Source of the DNA: Brumimicrobium salinarum
GTDB lineage: Bacteria > Bacteroidota > Bacteroidia > Flavobacteriales_D > Crocinitomicaceae
Direction of reading: 5' to 3'
Length of the DNA stretch: 64,000 bases
NCBI RefSeq assembly: GCF_002844555.1
Contig: NZ_PJNI01000001.1
Span: 558,001-622,000, forward strand
Below, in pieces: positions 44,452 to 53,606 of the stretch (the first letter of the stretch is position 1; every line of letters begins with the position of its first letter). The notes beneath the pieces are model-generated. The model saw nothing but the letters and a program-made list of their open reading frames with translations. It was not told the origin of the DNA and ran no database searches. Made by a program: the position numbers and the translations under genes.

Positions 44452-45732
44452 ATGACAATAAAAACAGGCATTATACCGATATTTGTATCGGAAAAAAGAG
44501 AGAAAACCGTGGAGGATATTCATATATTTGCATTTACACACCGCCAACTTGATGTTAATCAAATTGGATTGATGCATATTGCAATTGATGACCAAAAAGA
44601 AAAACTTTCTGCTTTCAAAGATCATTTCGAGATTCAAGAATTAATGTATGTTTCAACTTGCAACCGAGTTGAATTTATTTTAAAGAAGGAAGGAGAGATA
44701 AGTACTTCTGTTTTTCAGTCGTTTTTATCCTTTTTATTTTCAACTTTTAAGCAGAAAGAACTTGATTTATTCTCAAGTCAAGTTGAGCATTATCATGGTT
44801 ATGAAGCGATTGAGCATTTGATTAAGGTTTCTTCCTCAATAGATTCTATGGTTGTTGGTGAGCGAGAAATTATCACACAAATTCGAAAGTCTTATGATAT
44901 TTGCAAAGGTTTTAATTTAACCGGAGATTCAATCCGATTGATGATTCGACATACGATTGAAACGGCAAAAAAGATTTATACACAAACGAATATTGCGCAA
45001 AATCCTGTTTCAGTAGTTTCTTTGGCTTATCACACATTGAGAACTAAAGATATTCCACTCGATGCTCGAATTTTAATTATTGGGGCAGGTGTTACGAATA
45101 CGAATATGAGTCGGTTTTTAAAAAAGCACGGCTATACCAATTTTGCTGTTTTTAATCGAACGGAAAGTAAAGCGGAAACACTGGCTAAACTACTTGGAGG
45201 ATCATCTTATCCTTTGAGCCAATTGCCTTTATATCAAAAGGGTTTTGACATCGTTATCACTTGTACAGGTGCAGATACATCAATTATTGACGCACAGTTA
45301 TATGAATCTTTGCTACAAGGCGATACAGATCCAAAAGTGGTGATAGATTTAGCTATACCTAGTGATTTAGACCCGAAAGTAGCTACGCATTATCCGATGG
45401 ATTATATTTCAATAGAGTATTTGCAGAAAATTTCTTCAAAGAATTTAGAGAAAAGAGCAAGAGAAATAATCCACGTTGAAGAAATAGTAAAAGAAGCAGT
45501 TGTAGCATACAAGTCTATGGTGCGCGAAAGAAAAGTAGAAATTGCCATGCGTGTTGTTCCTGAAACAGTGAAAGAAATTAAAGCAACAGCTGTACAACAC
45601 GTTTTTGCGAAGGAAATTGAAAACCTTGATACGGATGCGCAAGAAACAATGGAAAAAATAATTGCTTATTTCGAAAAGAAGTACATGAGTGTTCCCATGA
45701 AAATGGCAAAAGAAATATTACTTAAAAAATGA
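44452..45732 (+). CDS. hemA: glutamyl-tRNA reductase
   Basis: A 426-residue NADPH-dependent enzyme that reduces glutamyl-tRNA to glutamate-1-semialdehyde, the first committed step of the C5 haem pathway. Active-site Cys70 lies in STCNRVEF; SSIDSMVVGEREI and the Rossmann segment ILIIGAGVTNTNMSRF follow, and the C-terminal dimerisation helix is present. An extra ~20 residues precede the usual start, but no better start codon exists. The end overlaps hemC by 4 bases. Confidence 0.95.
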   Translation: MTIKTGIIPIFVSEKREKTVEDIHIFAFTHRQLDVNQIGLMHIAIDDQKEKLSAFKDHFEIQELMYVSTCNRVEFILKKEGEISTSVFQSFLSFLFSTFKQKELDLFSSQVEHYHGYEAIEHLIKVSSSIDSMVVGEREIITQIRKSYDICKGFNLTGDSIRLMIRHTIETAKKIYTQTNIAQNPVSVVSLAYHTLRTKDIPLDARILIIGAGVTNTNMSRFLKKHGYTNFAVFNRTESKAETLAKLLGGSSYPLSQLPLYQKGFDIVITCTGADTSIIDAQLYESLLQGDTDPKVVIDLAIPSDLDPKVATHYPMDYISIEYLQKISSKNLEKRAREIIHVEEIVKEAVVAYKSMVRERKVEIAMRVVPETVKEIKATAVQHVFAKEIENLDTDAQETMEKIIAYFEKKYMSVPMKMAKEILLKK

Positions 45733-46610
45733 AGAAAATAATTATCGGATCACGTGGAAGTGATTTGGCTTTATGGCAAGCCAATTATGTTAAAGCTGAA
45801 TTGCAAAAGTTAGGTCAGGAAGTTGAAATAAAAGTAATTTCTACACAAGGTGATCGAATTCAGCATTTAAGTTTTGACAAAATGGAAGGCAAAGGCTTTT
45901 TTACCAAGGAAATTGAAGCTGCATTGCTTGATAAAAGTATTGATTTGGCTGTTCATTCGCATAAAGATTTAGAAACAACCTCTCCAACAGGATTACAAAT
46001 AGCGGCTGTTTCTTACCGTGAAGATCCTTCCGAATTATTATTGATTCGAAATGATTCAGTAGATGATAATGAAGTATTTGGAATAAAGAAAAATCCAATT
46101 ATTGGAACATCATCTGCAAGAAGAAAATCTCAATTGATTACCTTTAGAGACGATTTTGAAATTAAAGACTTGCGTGGAAATGTTGGAACGCGTATCAATA
46201 AATTGCGAGAAGGACAGTATGATGCGATCGTATTGGCTATGGCTGGTGTTAAGCGTTTATCTTTAGATCTTTCCGATATTTCTATAAATACCTTGGATCC
46301 AACAATGTTTATTCCAGCGCCAGCACAAGGTGTTCTTGGACTCCAAATTCGTGAAGAAGATACTGCATTAGCGGAAATACTTAGTAAAATGAATGATACT
46401 GAGGTTCAACAAAGAATTGAAATTGAACGCGGCGTACTAAGAAATTTAGATGGTGGTTGTCAAATGCCACTTGGTGTATATTGCGATGAAGAACAAACAG
46501 TTCATGTTGCATTTGCTAAACGATGGGAAGACGGTGCAGAATACAGTACATACGCTGCTAAGAACAACGCAAATATTGTAGAAGAAATCCTCCAAAACAT
46601 TACGCAATAG
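45729..46610 (+). CDS. hemC: hydroxymethylbilane synthase
   Basis: A 293-residue enzyme that joins four porphobilinogen molecules to hydroxymethylbilane. The N-terminal IGSRGSDLALWQAN, the GTSSARRKSQ arginine motif and the dipyrromethane cofactor-binding Cys244 (DGGCQMPLG) are clear. It begins inside the end of hemA and is followed directly by hemD, so all three are one operon. Confidence 0.96.
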   Translation: MKKIIIGSRGSDLALWQANYVKAELQKLGQEVEIKVISTQGDRIQHLSFDKMEGKGFFTKEIEAALLDKSIDLAVHSHKDLETTSPTGLQIAAVSYREDPSELLLIRNDSVDDNEVFGIKKNPIIGTSSARRKSQLITFRDDFEIKDLRGNVGTRINKLREGQYDAIVLAMAGVKRLSLDLSDISINTLDPTMFIPAPAQGVLGLQIREEDTALAEILSKMNDTEVQQRIEIERGVLRNLDGGCQMPLGVYCDEEQTVHVAFAKRWEDGAEYSTYAAKNNANIVEEILQNITQ

Positions 46611-47279
46611 ATGCTTTTTGTCTCTAAGAAGGTTACTCATGCTGATTTTTTGGCGTTTATAGCTGCTGTAGAGGTTAAGTTATTAGACATTCCTATGATT
46701 TCTTTTGTAGCGGTTCCATTTGAGTGTCCGTCAAAAGATTATCCAATTGTATTTTTTACGAGTCCAAGATCTGCAAAATTCTTCTTGGATCGTTGTCAAC
46801 TAGATGAACAAGTAGAAATTGCTACCATAGGTAAATCTACCTCGGCATACGTTGAAAAACGTGGATATACTGTCAGTTTCACAGGGGTTAAGAGCGGAGT
46901 TCCAGCATTGGTAAGTGAGGAGTTTAAAGTATTTGTTGCTGGACGTGAGGTTTTATTTCCACAATCGAATTACTCCCACCGCTCTATGCAAGAAAGATTA
47001 GTAGAACATCAAATTACCGATTTAATTGTTTACAAAACTGCTTTAACACCAAGTAAAATTATTGATCAACCTAAGATATTGGTATTTACTAGTCCAACTA
47101 ATTTTGAAGCTTTTATTCAGAAGAACACAATTAACAAAGACCAACATATAATTGCATGGGGCAAAACAACTGAAGCGTTTATTGCAAAACACAATTATCA
47201 TGTAAATCACACCTTACAGTATTCTTCTTTCGAAGAGTTAAAGGTAGTTTTAGAACAAAATTATTACACAGAATCTTAA
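46611..47279 (+). CDS. hemD: uroporphyrinogen-III synthase
   Basis: A 222-residue protein with the two-lobed HemD fold: VFFTSPRSAKFFLD and VFTSPTNFEAFIQKN in the two lobes, and IAWGKTTEAFIAKH. It cyclises hydroxymethylbilane with inversion of ring D. The sequence is less conserved than HemA/HemC but its location right after hemC decides it. Its end overlaps the convergent LD-carboxypeptidase gene by 4 bases. Confidence 0.92.
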   Translation: MLFVSKKVTHADFLAFIAAVEVKLLDIPMISFVAVPFECPSKDYPIVFFTSPRSAKFFLDRCQLDEQVEIATIGKSTSAYVEKRGYTVSFTGVKSGVPALVSEEFKVFVAGREVLFPQSNYSHRSMQERLVEHQITDLIVYKTALTPSKIIDQPKILVFTSPTNFEAFIQKNTINKDQHIIAWGKTTEAFIAKHNYHVNHTLQYSSFEELKVVLEQNYYTES

Positions 47280-48178
47280 GAGTGTTCGCCAATAATTAAT
47301 GTTGAATGATTCTGCTGGACAGATAATTTTGCAGAAACACCAAATGGCAACGCTCTATTGTCATTGGTATGACCAGCTGGAAATCCAAAAGCTAAAGGAA
47401 TTGATCGGTAGGTAAAATGAGTTTCTATTATTTTTTCAAGACTTTTTCCGTATGGCGGTTCGGTATCTTGCATTCCACTAAAATCTCCAATAATCAACGC
47501 TCTTATTTGATCCAAAACACCTGCATGACTCAATTGATGAAAATATCTATCAATTTTATATAAATGTTCTCCTACATCTTCAATAAAAAGAATCTTGTTT
47601 TGAAAGTTAGGCATTTGTTTTGTTCCAATCATACTGGTAAGCACAGCTAAATTCCCACCAATTAAATCCCCGTATGCTTCGCCCGTTGTGTTATTATGAG
47701 TTGTCTTCCAGTTATATATAATTGGTTTACCTTCCAAAGCGAAGAAAAGACTTTCTAAAGACAGAATAGAATTATTTTTAAAATTTAATGGCATTGTAGC
47801 ATGTATAGAAGCAACATCGATAGCCGCTAAATACTGATGAAAAACCGTAACATCCGAAAATCCAATAATCCATTTGGGGTGTTCCATGAAGCTCGCCCAA
47901 TTAATTCGTTCAACTAATTGAATGCATCCATATCCACCTCTTGCGCAAAGAATAGCTTTTACGTTTTCGTGATTGATGGCCCATTGCAAATCTTGGGTGC
48001 GTTCATTAATTGTTCCTGAAAAATAATTGTGCTGCCCAAGACAGTTTGGAGCTACTAACACATGAAATCCATTATCTTCTAATGTTTTTTTTGCAAAATC
48101 TATGTGTGAAACTTCTATAGCCTTAGCAGGAGCGACAATAGCGATGGTATCACCTTTTTTTAAAAATGATGGTTTCAT
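47276..48178 (-). CDS. LD-carboxypeptidase, S66 family
   Basis: A 300-residue cytoplasmic serine peptidase that trims the D-alanine from recycled murein tetrapeptides. Signature parts: AIVAPAKAIE at the start, CARGGYGCIQLVERI, the nucleophile Ser in IGFSDVTVFH, and LIIGDFSG plus a late catalytic dyad region (IPLAFGFPAGHTNDNRALPFG). It lies one base after the ChaN-like gene, so the two share a message and a cell-envelope context. Confidence 0.92.
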   Translation of the reverse strand: MKPSFLKKGDTIAIVAPAKAIEVSHIDFAKKTLEDNGFHVLVAPNCLGQHNYFSGTINERTQDLQWAINHENVKAILCARGGYGCIQLVERINWASFMEHPKWIIGFSDVTVFHQYLAAIDVASIHATMPLNFKNNSILSLESLFFALEGKPIIYNWKTTHNNTTGEAYGDLIGGNLAVLTSMIGTKQMPNFQNKILFIEDVGEHLYKIDRYFHQLSHAGVLDQIRALIIGDFSGMQDTEPPYGKSLEKIIETHFTYRSIPLAFGFPAGHTNDNRALPFGVSAKLSVQQNHSTLIIGEHS

Positions 48179-49066
48179 TCAATATGTTTTTGTCATATCA
48201 GCATCAACAACAATAATGAAATCGGCTTGACCTTTAAATTCATCATCTAATTGATCTATGTTTTCTTGTTCAACAGTTGATATTGTTTTTATGTCTACAT
48301 CCTTGTCTAAATGTCTTAGATACCAATATATACCTTCAAAATCTTTGCTGTGATAATCTCCATTAAAGTGCACAAATTGGTTTTTATTCTTCTGGAACTC
48401 CTGATAAATGAAGTAAGCCATAGTTGCATCTTTAATAGCTTGGGCTTTTGGGAAATTCGGATTTGCATGATCACTCATCATACTAAGCATGGCTTTGTAA
48501 TTTGGCAACTCTGGATCATAAGCGATAGGTAGGGGAGCAACTAATAACTTTTCCGCGTCCGATAATTCAGCTTCCAGGGCTTCAAAGCCATTTCGGTAAA
48601 CAAAACTTGCATATTTACGTGGAATGTTGGTTGCAATAAATGGAATTTTATTAGTCTTGGCGTAATCTACCAAAGGTTTGTAATCGGTTTGATAGTTTGT
48701 CCACAAATGAATTGTTGTGTCTAACTGTTCTTGAGTTAATTCATTGTTTAGGTATGCATTAAGTTCTTTCTGCATGTGTGTTTCTAACATTTCTGCGCCC
48801 AAGGAGAGATCAGATTTTTCACCTAAATATTGAATGGTTTTTAACTGTAACCAATGTGCAATTGGATTGTCATGTAGTTCTCCAAAAAGAATAATTTCAC
48901 TAGATTCTAATTGTTTCATCAAGCGTTTGACATTTATCTTTCTTCCTTTTTTATTGTATATCTGAAAAGGTTCAAGGTTTTGGGCGTATAAAACATTTGA
49001 CAAAATGAAAAAGAAAATAAATACGAATTTCATGCTTTTAGTTTTTACAAATATCGAATTACTCAC
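48179..49066 (-). CDS. ChaN-family (haem-binding uptake, Tiki-like) protein
   Basis: A 295-residue secreted protein. The start MSNSIFVKTKSMKFVFIFFF holds the signal sequence (about 13-28, ending YAQN). The ChaN/EreA-like fold is marked by ILFGELHDNPIAHWLQL and the conserved FVHFNGDYHSKDFEGI. ChaN proteins bind haem or act in iron uptake, and family relatives (Tiki) are proteases. Met12 is an alternative start. It neighbours the convergent haem biosynthesis genes, suggestive but not proof of a haem link. Confidence 0.88.
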   Translation of the reverse strand: MSNSIFVKTKSMKFVFIFFFILSNVLYAQNLEPFQIYNKKGRKINVKRLMKQLESSEIILFGELHDNPIAHWLQLKTIQYLGEKSDLSLGAEMLETHMQKELNAYLNNELTQEQLDTTIHLWTNYQTDYKPLVDYAKTNKIPFIATNIPRKYASFVYRNGFEALEAELSDAEKLLVAPLPIAYDPELPNYKAMLSMMSDHANPNFPKAQAIKDATMAYFIYQEFQKNKNQFVHFNGDYHSKDFEGIYWYLRHLDKDVDIKTISTVEQENIDQLDDEFKGQADFIIVVDADMTKTY

Positions 49067-49105
49067 TCATATTTCGTTACTTTTAATAAAATATTTTACT
49101 ATTAA

Positions 49106-49136
49106 AAAAAGGGGCTGCAATCTGCAGTCCCTTTTT
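49106..49136 (-). terminator. hairpin terminator after the coiled-coil protein gene
   Basis: A 14-base-pair stem, AAAAAGGGGCTGCA with TGCAGTCCCTTTTT, one G-U pair and a 3-base loop, just past the stop of the gene at 49154 on the minus strand. Confidence 0.75.
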
Positions 49137-49153
49137 AATGAGTTGTTAATGTT

Positions 49154-50407
49154 TTATTTATCGTATTTTTTCTTTAATTTCTCTACATCTTTCTGGATGT
49201 CTCTCAAGTCTTCATCTAACTCTTTGTGAGCTTCTGTAATTTTTTCCTGTTCTTTTCTAGCATCATCAGCATCAATTTTACCTTTCTTGATTTTTTTATC
49301 AAGTTTTTTCTGTGATTTTTCAAGTTTAGCTCTTTTTTTGTCAATCTTCTCTTGATTCTTCACCAATTTTGCTAATTTTTTACTGTATTTTTCCTCAGCT
49401 TTAGCTGCTTTTTCTGCTTCCTTGGCTGCCTTTTCTGCTTCTTTACGTGCTTTTTTTGCCTCTTTAGCAGCTTTTTTCTCTGCCTTTGCTTTTTCTTTTT
49501 CTTCTTTGGCTATTCTTTTAGCTTCTTTAGCAGCTTCTTTCTCTGCTTCAGCTTTAGCTTTTGCTTCAGCTTGCTGTTCTTTTGCTTTTGCCTTCGCTTC
49601 TTTTTCCGCTTTCTTTGCATCTTTTTCCGCTGCTTTCTTTGCCACCGCCGCTGCATTGGCAGCTTCTTCTTGAGCTTTTTGTTTCTCTAATTCCTCGATT
49701 TGTTTTTGTCTAATCTTGGCTTGTTCTTCACGTTCTTTTGCAGATGTTTCAGCATTTGAAAGTTGTTTCTCTAAGTTTTCGGCTTCTTTTCTTTTTTCCT
49801 CAGCCGCTGCTGCTGCTGCCGCTGCTGCTGCTTCAGCTTCTTTTTTCTTTTCTACCTCTTCTTTTGAAGATTGAACATAATCTTCTGCTTCTTCTTGATA
49901 CTTTTCAGCATCCTCTTTTGAAGACTCTGCTTGACTTTTTGCTTTCTCTTCTTGTTTTTCTATTTTTTCAAGTTCCTCAGTACTTTTTTCTTCTATTTTC
50001 TTAATTCCTGTTGAAACTTCAGTCGTAATTACTCCTGATCCTTTTGATAAAGCAAATTTATAATCACTCCCGTTTTTCAATAATAATCCTGATAAAATTT
50101 GGGTTTGATATCCTTCCTTTTTGATTTGTAAATCAACAGCCTCATTGGTGTAGTTACTTACATTTAAAACAGCTTTCCCTTTTGCGCCACTATTGGCTTC
50201 AGCCAATGACTGCCCTCCATTTATGATAGAAACGGTTGCTCCTTCTATAGGTTTTCCTAGATAGTTAACGATGACGGTAATACTAACAGATGTCCCGTGA
50301 TCTGTTACAACATTTATGTTAGTTGTATTGCTAAATGTGTAAGTTGTTGGAGCTGAAAACATTCCGATGCTTAATAGCGCAATAACTAAAGTGTTTTTAT
50401 TTTTCAT
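49154..50407 (-). CDS. long Lys/Ala/Glu-rich coiled-coil protein with carboxypeptidase-regulatory-like domain
   Basis: A 417-residue protein. A signal peptide (1-~27) precedes a beta-rich domain (about 35-125: VNYLGKPIEGATVSIINGG), a carboxypeptidase-regulatory-like fold with a plug-like position. The rest (about 140-417) is a near-continuous charged helix of Lys, Glu, Ala and Gln (EKEAKAKAKEQQAEAKAKAE) that predicts a long coiled coil, similar in composition to TolA domain II. It could span the periplasm or form a fibrous envelope part. No enzyme motif. The low-complexity codons give strong nucleotide bias that also yields long open antisense frames, which are not genes. Confidence 0.75.
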   Translation of the reverse strand: MKNKNTLVIALLSIGMFSAPTTYTFSNTTNINVVTDHGTSVSITVIVNYLGKPIEGATVSIINGGQSLAEANSGAKGKAVLNVSNYTNEAVDLQIKKEGYQTQILSGLLLKNGSDYKFALSKGSGVITTEVSTGIKKIEEKSTEELEKIEKQEEKAKSQAESSKEDAEKYQEEAEDYVQSSKEEVEKKKEAEAAAAAAAAAAEEKRKEAENLEKQLSNAETSAKEREEQAKIRQKQIEELEKQKAQEEAANAAAVAKKAAEKDAKKAEKEAKAKAKEQQAEAKAKAEAEKEAAKEAKRIAKEEKEKAKAEKKAAKEAKKARKEAEKAAKEAEKAAKAEEKYSKKLAKLVKNQEKIDKKRAKLEKSQKKLDKKIKKGKIDADDARKEQEKITEAHKELDEDLRDIQKDVEKLKKKYDK

Positions 50408-50666
50408 AATAAAGTGATTAATGTATAACTTCTATTTTTCAATGTCAATATACGAATTATACACAGAGAAAATTATAAAATTGAGATAAAAATTATCGCA
50501 AACTTTTCACGAATGCAAGCTGTAAAAATTTAGCGCACAAATTTAGCGCATATTTATATGTTGAAAAATAAGGTAATTGACTATAAAACAAATTATTAAT
50601 TATTGAATTTTAGAAATACGCTGAATAATACGGATGAAACCCACGATTAATATTTATCTTTAGCAC

Positions 50667-51785
50667 ATGCTTTTTAAAGATGTTATAGGACATATTGATC
50701 TCAAAAATAAGTTTATACAAGATGTAAATACCAATCAGGTTTCACATGCACATTTGCTTTTGGGTGATATGGGATATGGGGGACTGCCATTAGCTTTGGC
50801 TTTCATTCAATTTTTAATGTGTGAAAATAAAAGTAGTAATGACAGTTGTGGTCAATGTAGTGCCTGCATTAAGGTTCAAAAACTCGAGCATCCAGATGTT
50901 CATTTTACATTTCCTACTGTTCAGTCTAATGCCAAAACTTCCGATCCTCAGTTTTCTTTATGGAAAGATTTGGTGCTTAAAAATCCTTATCTTAATTTAA
51001 ATCAATGGGCCACTCAATCTGACGATAAAGGACGAAAGCCAATAATTTCTGTTCATCAAAGTGAGCAAGTTATCAAAAAACTAACATTAAAATCTTTTGA
51101 GGGCGGCTATAAAGTAAGTGTAATTTGGATGGCTGAAGAAATGAATGCGGCTTGTGCCAATAAATTGCTAAAAATCATTGAAGAACCACCTAAGGATACT
51201 GTCTTTATATTGCTAGTTGAATCGGAAGAAAATATGTTGCCTACCATTTTAAGTAGAACACAAATTTCCAAAGTAAAACAATTACATGATGATGAATTAA
51301 CAGCTTTTTTTAAAGAAAAATCTTCAGTTAGCCAGGATTTACTTAAAAGTGTTGTCGCTCGTTCGGAAGGTAGTTTGGGTACAGCAATTCACTTATTAAA
51401 TTCAAGTGATACTGTAAACTCAAACTTTACACGTTTCGTTGAATTGATGCGAATATGCTATAAGAAAGAAGTTATACCTATGATGAATTGGGCAGAAAAA
51501 ATGTCGAAACTTGGGCGTGAAGATCAAAAACAGTTTTTGAAATACACATTATATATCGTGCGACAAAGTTTAATGAAAAACTATACGGATGGTCAATTGA
51601 TGAGGTCTTCTTCTCAAGAAAAGGAATTTTTAGAAAAGTTTGCACGTTTTATTACAGGAAATAACGTGAATGAATTTAATACTTTATTCAACGACGCGTA
51701 TTATGGTGTTGAAAGAAATGCAAATGCCAAATTGTTATTTACAAATATAACATTTGAAGTAATGCGTTATATACATAGGGCTTAA
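50667..51785 (+). CDS. holB: DNA polymerase III delta' subunit (clamp-loader)
   Basis: A 372-residue AAA+ protein of the DNA polymerase III clamp loader. It starts FKDVIGHIDLKNKF, with a degenerate Walker A (LLGDMGYGGLPLALAF) as in delta', and four cysteines at residues 52, 61, 64 and 67 (zinc-binding module). The SRC motif region is ILSRTQISK. The end overlaps the convergent gene at 51782 by 4 bases. The function is loading the sliding clamp. Confidence 0.92.
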   Translation: MLFKDVIGHIDLKNKFIQDVNTNQVSHAHLLLGDMGYGGLPLALAFIQFLMCENKSSNDSCGQCSACIKVQKLEHPDVHFTFPTVQSNAKTSDPQFSLWKDLVLKNPYLNLNQWATQSDDKGRKPIISVHQSEQVIKKLTLKSFEGGYKVSVIWMAEEMNAACANKLLKIIEEPPKDTVFILLVESEENMLPTILSRTQISKVKQLHDDELTAFFKEKSSVSQDLLKSVVARSEGSLGTAIHLLNSSDTVNSNFTRFVELMRICYKKEVIPMMNWAEKMSKLGREDQKQFLKYTLYIVRQSLMKNYTDGQLMRSSSQEKEFLEKFARFITGNNVNEFNTLFNDAYYGVERNANAKLLFTNITFEVMRYIHRA

Positions 51786-52177
51786 TCTTCACAAAAAGTA
51801 AGTAGCCAGTTTATTGCTTTTTCTTTTGATTTAAAATAAGCAACAGGAGCTTTTGTTTTTTTTACAACGAGTGCTGCCTTTAGTGCTAAACGATGAGAGA
51901 AACTTTTAATAACCCATGCATTTGCTTTTATATTGGAGTACCATTCTGCAGATTGAATATATTGAATCGTTTCTTTTGTTGGGGTTACATACTCATCCTC
52001 ACTAGAATAAAGTACACAAACTTTCTTTTGCTTAATAAAGTCGTTTTTAACCTCATTAACCAAAATGATTTGCTCAAGTTGCAATGACACTTTACTTAAA
52101 TAGTGGAAATGGAATACATCATTGTCATAGATGAATACATCTGCAAAACCAAAGTTAAAACGCTTAACTATCTTCAT
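51782..52177 (-). CDS. small STAS/SpoIIAA-like protein of unknown function
   Basis: A 131-residue soluble protein. The alternating beta-alpha pattern (VLYSSEDEYVTPTKETIQYI, KANAWVIKSFSHRLALKAALVV) resembles the SpoIIAA/STAS-like fold found in uncharacterised Bacteroidota proteins; this is inferred from pattern. Start at MKIVKRF; the frame opens at 52210. It is convergent with holB. Confidence 0.55.
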   Translation of the reverse strand: MKIVKRFNFGFADVFIYDNDVFHFHYLSKVSLQLEQIILVNEVKNDFIKQKKVCVLYSSEDEYVTPTKETIQYIQSAEWYSNIKANAWVIKSFSHRLALKAALVVKKTKAPVAYFKSKEKAINWLLTFCED

Positions 52178-52313
52178 TACAAGCGAATATATATAAAAAA
52201 ATATAAACAATGTATTTTTTCATTTTTATTACGAATTTATTTTTTGAAAATGTTATTCTATAAATACGTTGGAAAGATTTCTGTGAAGTAATTAATTTGA
52301 CCGTTATCTCTTT

Positions 52314-52340
52314 TTGATAATTTTTTAATTTCTATATTTG
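52314..52340 (+). promoter_or_regulatory. sigma-A type promoter for the small membrane protein gene
   Basis: TTG (52314-52316), 16-base spacer and TATATTTG (52333-52340). The ATG at 52343 falls inside the expected start site, which favours the internal ATG at 52367. Confidence 0.5.
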
Positions 52341-52366
52341 CTATGAACTATAAATATAAAGTAGAC

Positions 52367-52651
52367 ATGACTGAGGCAAGTACATCTTTTTGGAATAAAT
52401 TACTAGGCAACGATTTAGAAAACAGCCGATTTGGAATTGTTAGTGTTATTGCAATTTTTGTTGGTTGTTTAGGTGGTGTAGCAGTTGGAACAGGTGCTAT
52501 TCATCACACTTGGCAATTATTCTTAATTGTTTTTTCTACAATGGCGACACTTTCTTTTTTAATTGCTGTTGCACCAATTAAGCAAATACTTAATTTAGCT
52601 TTGGTTGCGGTAATTATTGATGTTATTATTTTAATCATTAATGCCTTTTAA
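52367..52651 (+). CDS. small membrane protein, three segments
   Basis: A 94-residue protein with three hydrophobic segments (about 20-42, 47-67 and 72-93 in the shorter form), no soluble domain and no recognisable family. Start chosen at MTEASTSFWNKLLG because the -7 box ends two bases before the longer frame's ATG (52343). It lies upstream of the outer-membrane-type gene on the same strand, 39 bases away. Confidence 0.6.
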   Translation: MTEASTSFWNKLLGNDLENSRFGIVSVIAIFVGCLGGVAVGTGAIHHTWQLFLIVFSTMATLSFLIAVAPIKQILNLALVAVIIDVIILIINAF

Positions 52652-52690
52652 ATCAGTTCTTAATTGTTTTAAATATAAAAGACTGATTGA

Positions 52691-53542
52691 ATGAGAGTTG
52701 TTTTTCTTCTAATAATTATTTTTACATCAGGTATTTATCCTGTTTTTTCTCAACGAAAGACAAAGTTAAACACTAACGGTCAAGGCGCTCTGTTTGGTCA
52801 ATTGGGAATTAATAGGAGTTTCTATTCGACTGCTAATGTTGAAATTAATAGCAATAATTATAATTTCACTTTAGAAAACACTTCTATTAAAGACAACATT
52901 CAAACAAAAGAAGAAAGTAGTCTTTTTTCTAGCGAAAGCCCGCAGATCAGTATAAAATTAGGTTACTTTATAAAACCAAAATGGGCACTGACCTTAAGCT
53001 TTGACCGATACAACACCTTTTTTGAAGATAATCAAAATGTAAGACTAAACGGAACCTTTGCACCTGGATCACATTCGATATATACTGGAAGTGTTGACGA
53101 AGAGATATTACTAACACAAGATCAATTCAACATTGCGCAATCTAAAGGAATCAACTATTTTGCTTTTGGATTTCAACGTAATGATATGCTCGTGAAAACC
53201 AGAAAAGCTAAGTTTGCTTTACATGCAATTTATGGTGCAAAACTAGGCGCTCTTTTCACAACAGTTGATTTTACTTATGATGATTTTACCACACAAAACC
53301 TTTCTTCTCTAAGTGGATTTGGTGCTTCGGCCGAAGTAGGTTTTCGATTTGAGTTTTTCCAACATGTTTACCTCCAAGTGGGATTAAACGGTGGAGTTTT
53401 AAATCAAAACAAAATATTGCTCTCTGATGACGAATCCAGAACAGCAAAACAAACAGTAGGCTTTATTTCTCCGCATTTTAGCTTAGGTTTTAATGTGTTT
53501 GCAAGTAGTAAGAATAATTGCGGAACTTGTCCGCAGTGGTAA
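52691..53542 (+). CDS. outer-membrane beta-barrel-like protein
   Basis: A 283-residue protein with a signal peptide (about 1-20, VFSQR) and alternating hydrophobic strands typical of a porin-like barrel: QISIKLGYFIKPKWALTLSFDRY, NYFAFGFQRNDML, FALHAIYGAKLGALFTTVDF, EVGFRFEFFQHVYLQVGLNGGV. The C-terminus holds a CGTC pair and ends in W, unlike the terminal Phe/Trp of classical barrels. Function unknown. It could work with the small membrane protein upstream. Confidence 0.6.
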   Translation: MRVVFLLIIIFTSGIYPVFSQRKTKLNTNGQGALFGQLGINRSFYSTANVEINSNNYNFTLENTSIKDNIQTKEESSLFSSESPQISIKLGYFIKPKWALTLSFDRYNTFFEDNQNVRLNGTFAPGSHSIYTGSVDEEILLTQDQFNIAQSKGINYFAFGFQRNDMLVKTRKAKFALHAIYGAKLGALFTTVDFTYDDFTTQNLSSLSGFGASAEVGFRFEFFQHVYLQVGLNGGVLNQNKILLSDDESRTAKQTVGFISPHFSLGFNVFASSKNNCGTCPQW

Positions 53543-53567
53543 TTTAGAAGAATCGAAATTACCACTG
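53534..53567. terminator. perfect 12-bp stem-loop at the end of the beta-barrel gene
   Basis: CAGTGGTAATTT and AAATTACCACTG with a 10-base loop. The stem includes the stop codon of the preceding gene. It has no T run, so it may stabilise the mRNA's end or serve as a terminator for convergent transcription. Confidence 0.55.
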
Positions 53568-53606
53568 GGGAGGAGAAGAGGGAGAGGGAGTTTGAGGCTT
53601 CAGATG

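Noticed and set aside
44523-44530. TATATTTG matching the -7 box near the hemA start
   Set aside because: It lies inside codons needed for the conserved HemA N-terminus (HIFAFTH), so it cannot be the gene's main promoter.
49422-50004. Long antisense ORFs across the coiled-coil gene
   Set aside because: They arise from the Lys/Ala/Glu codon bias on the minus strand and code for implausible Ala/Phe/Ser or Leu-rich proteins.
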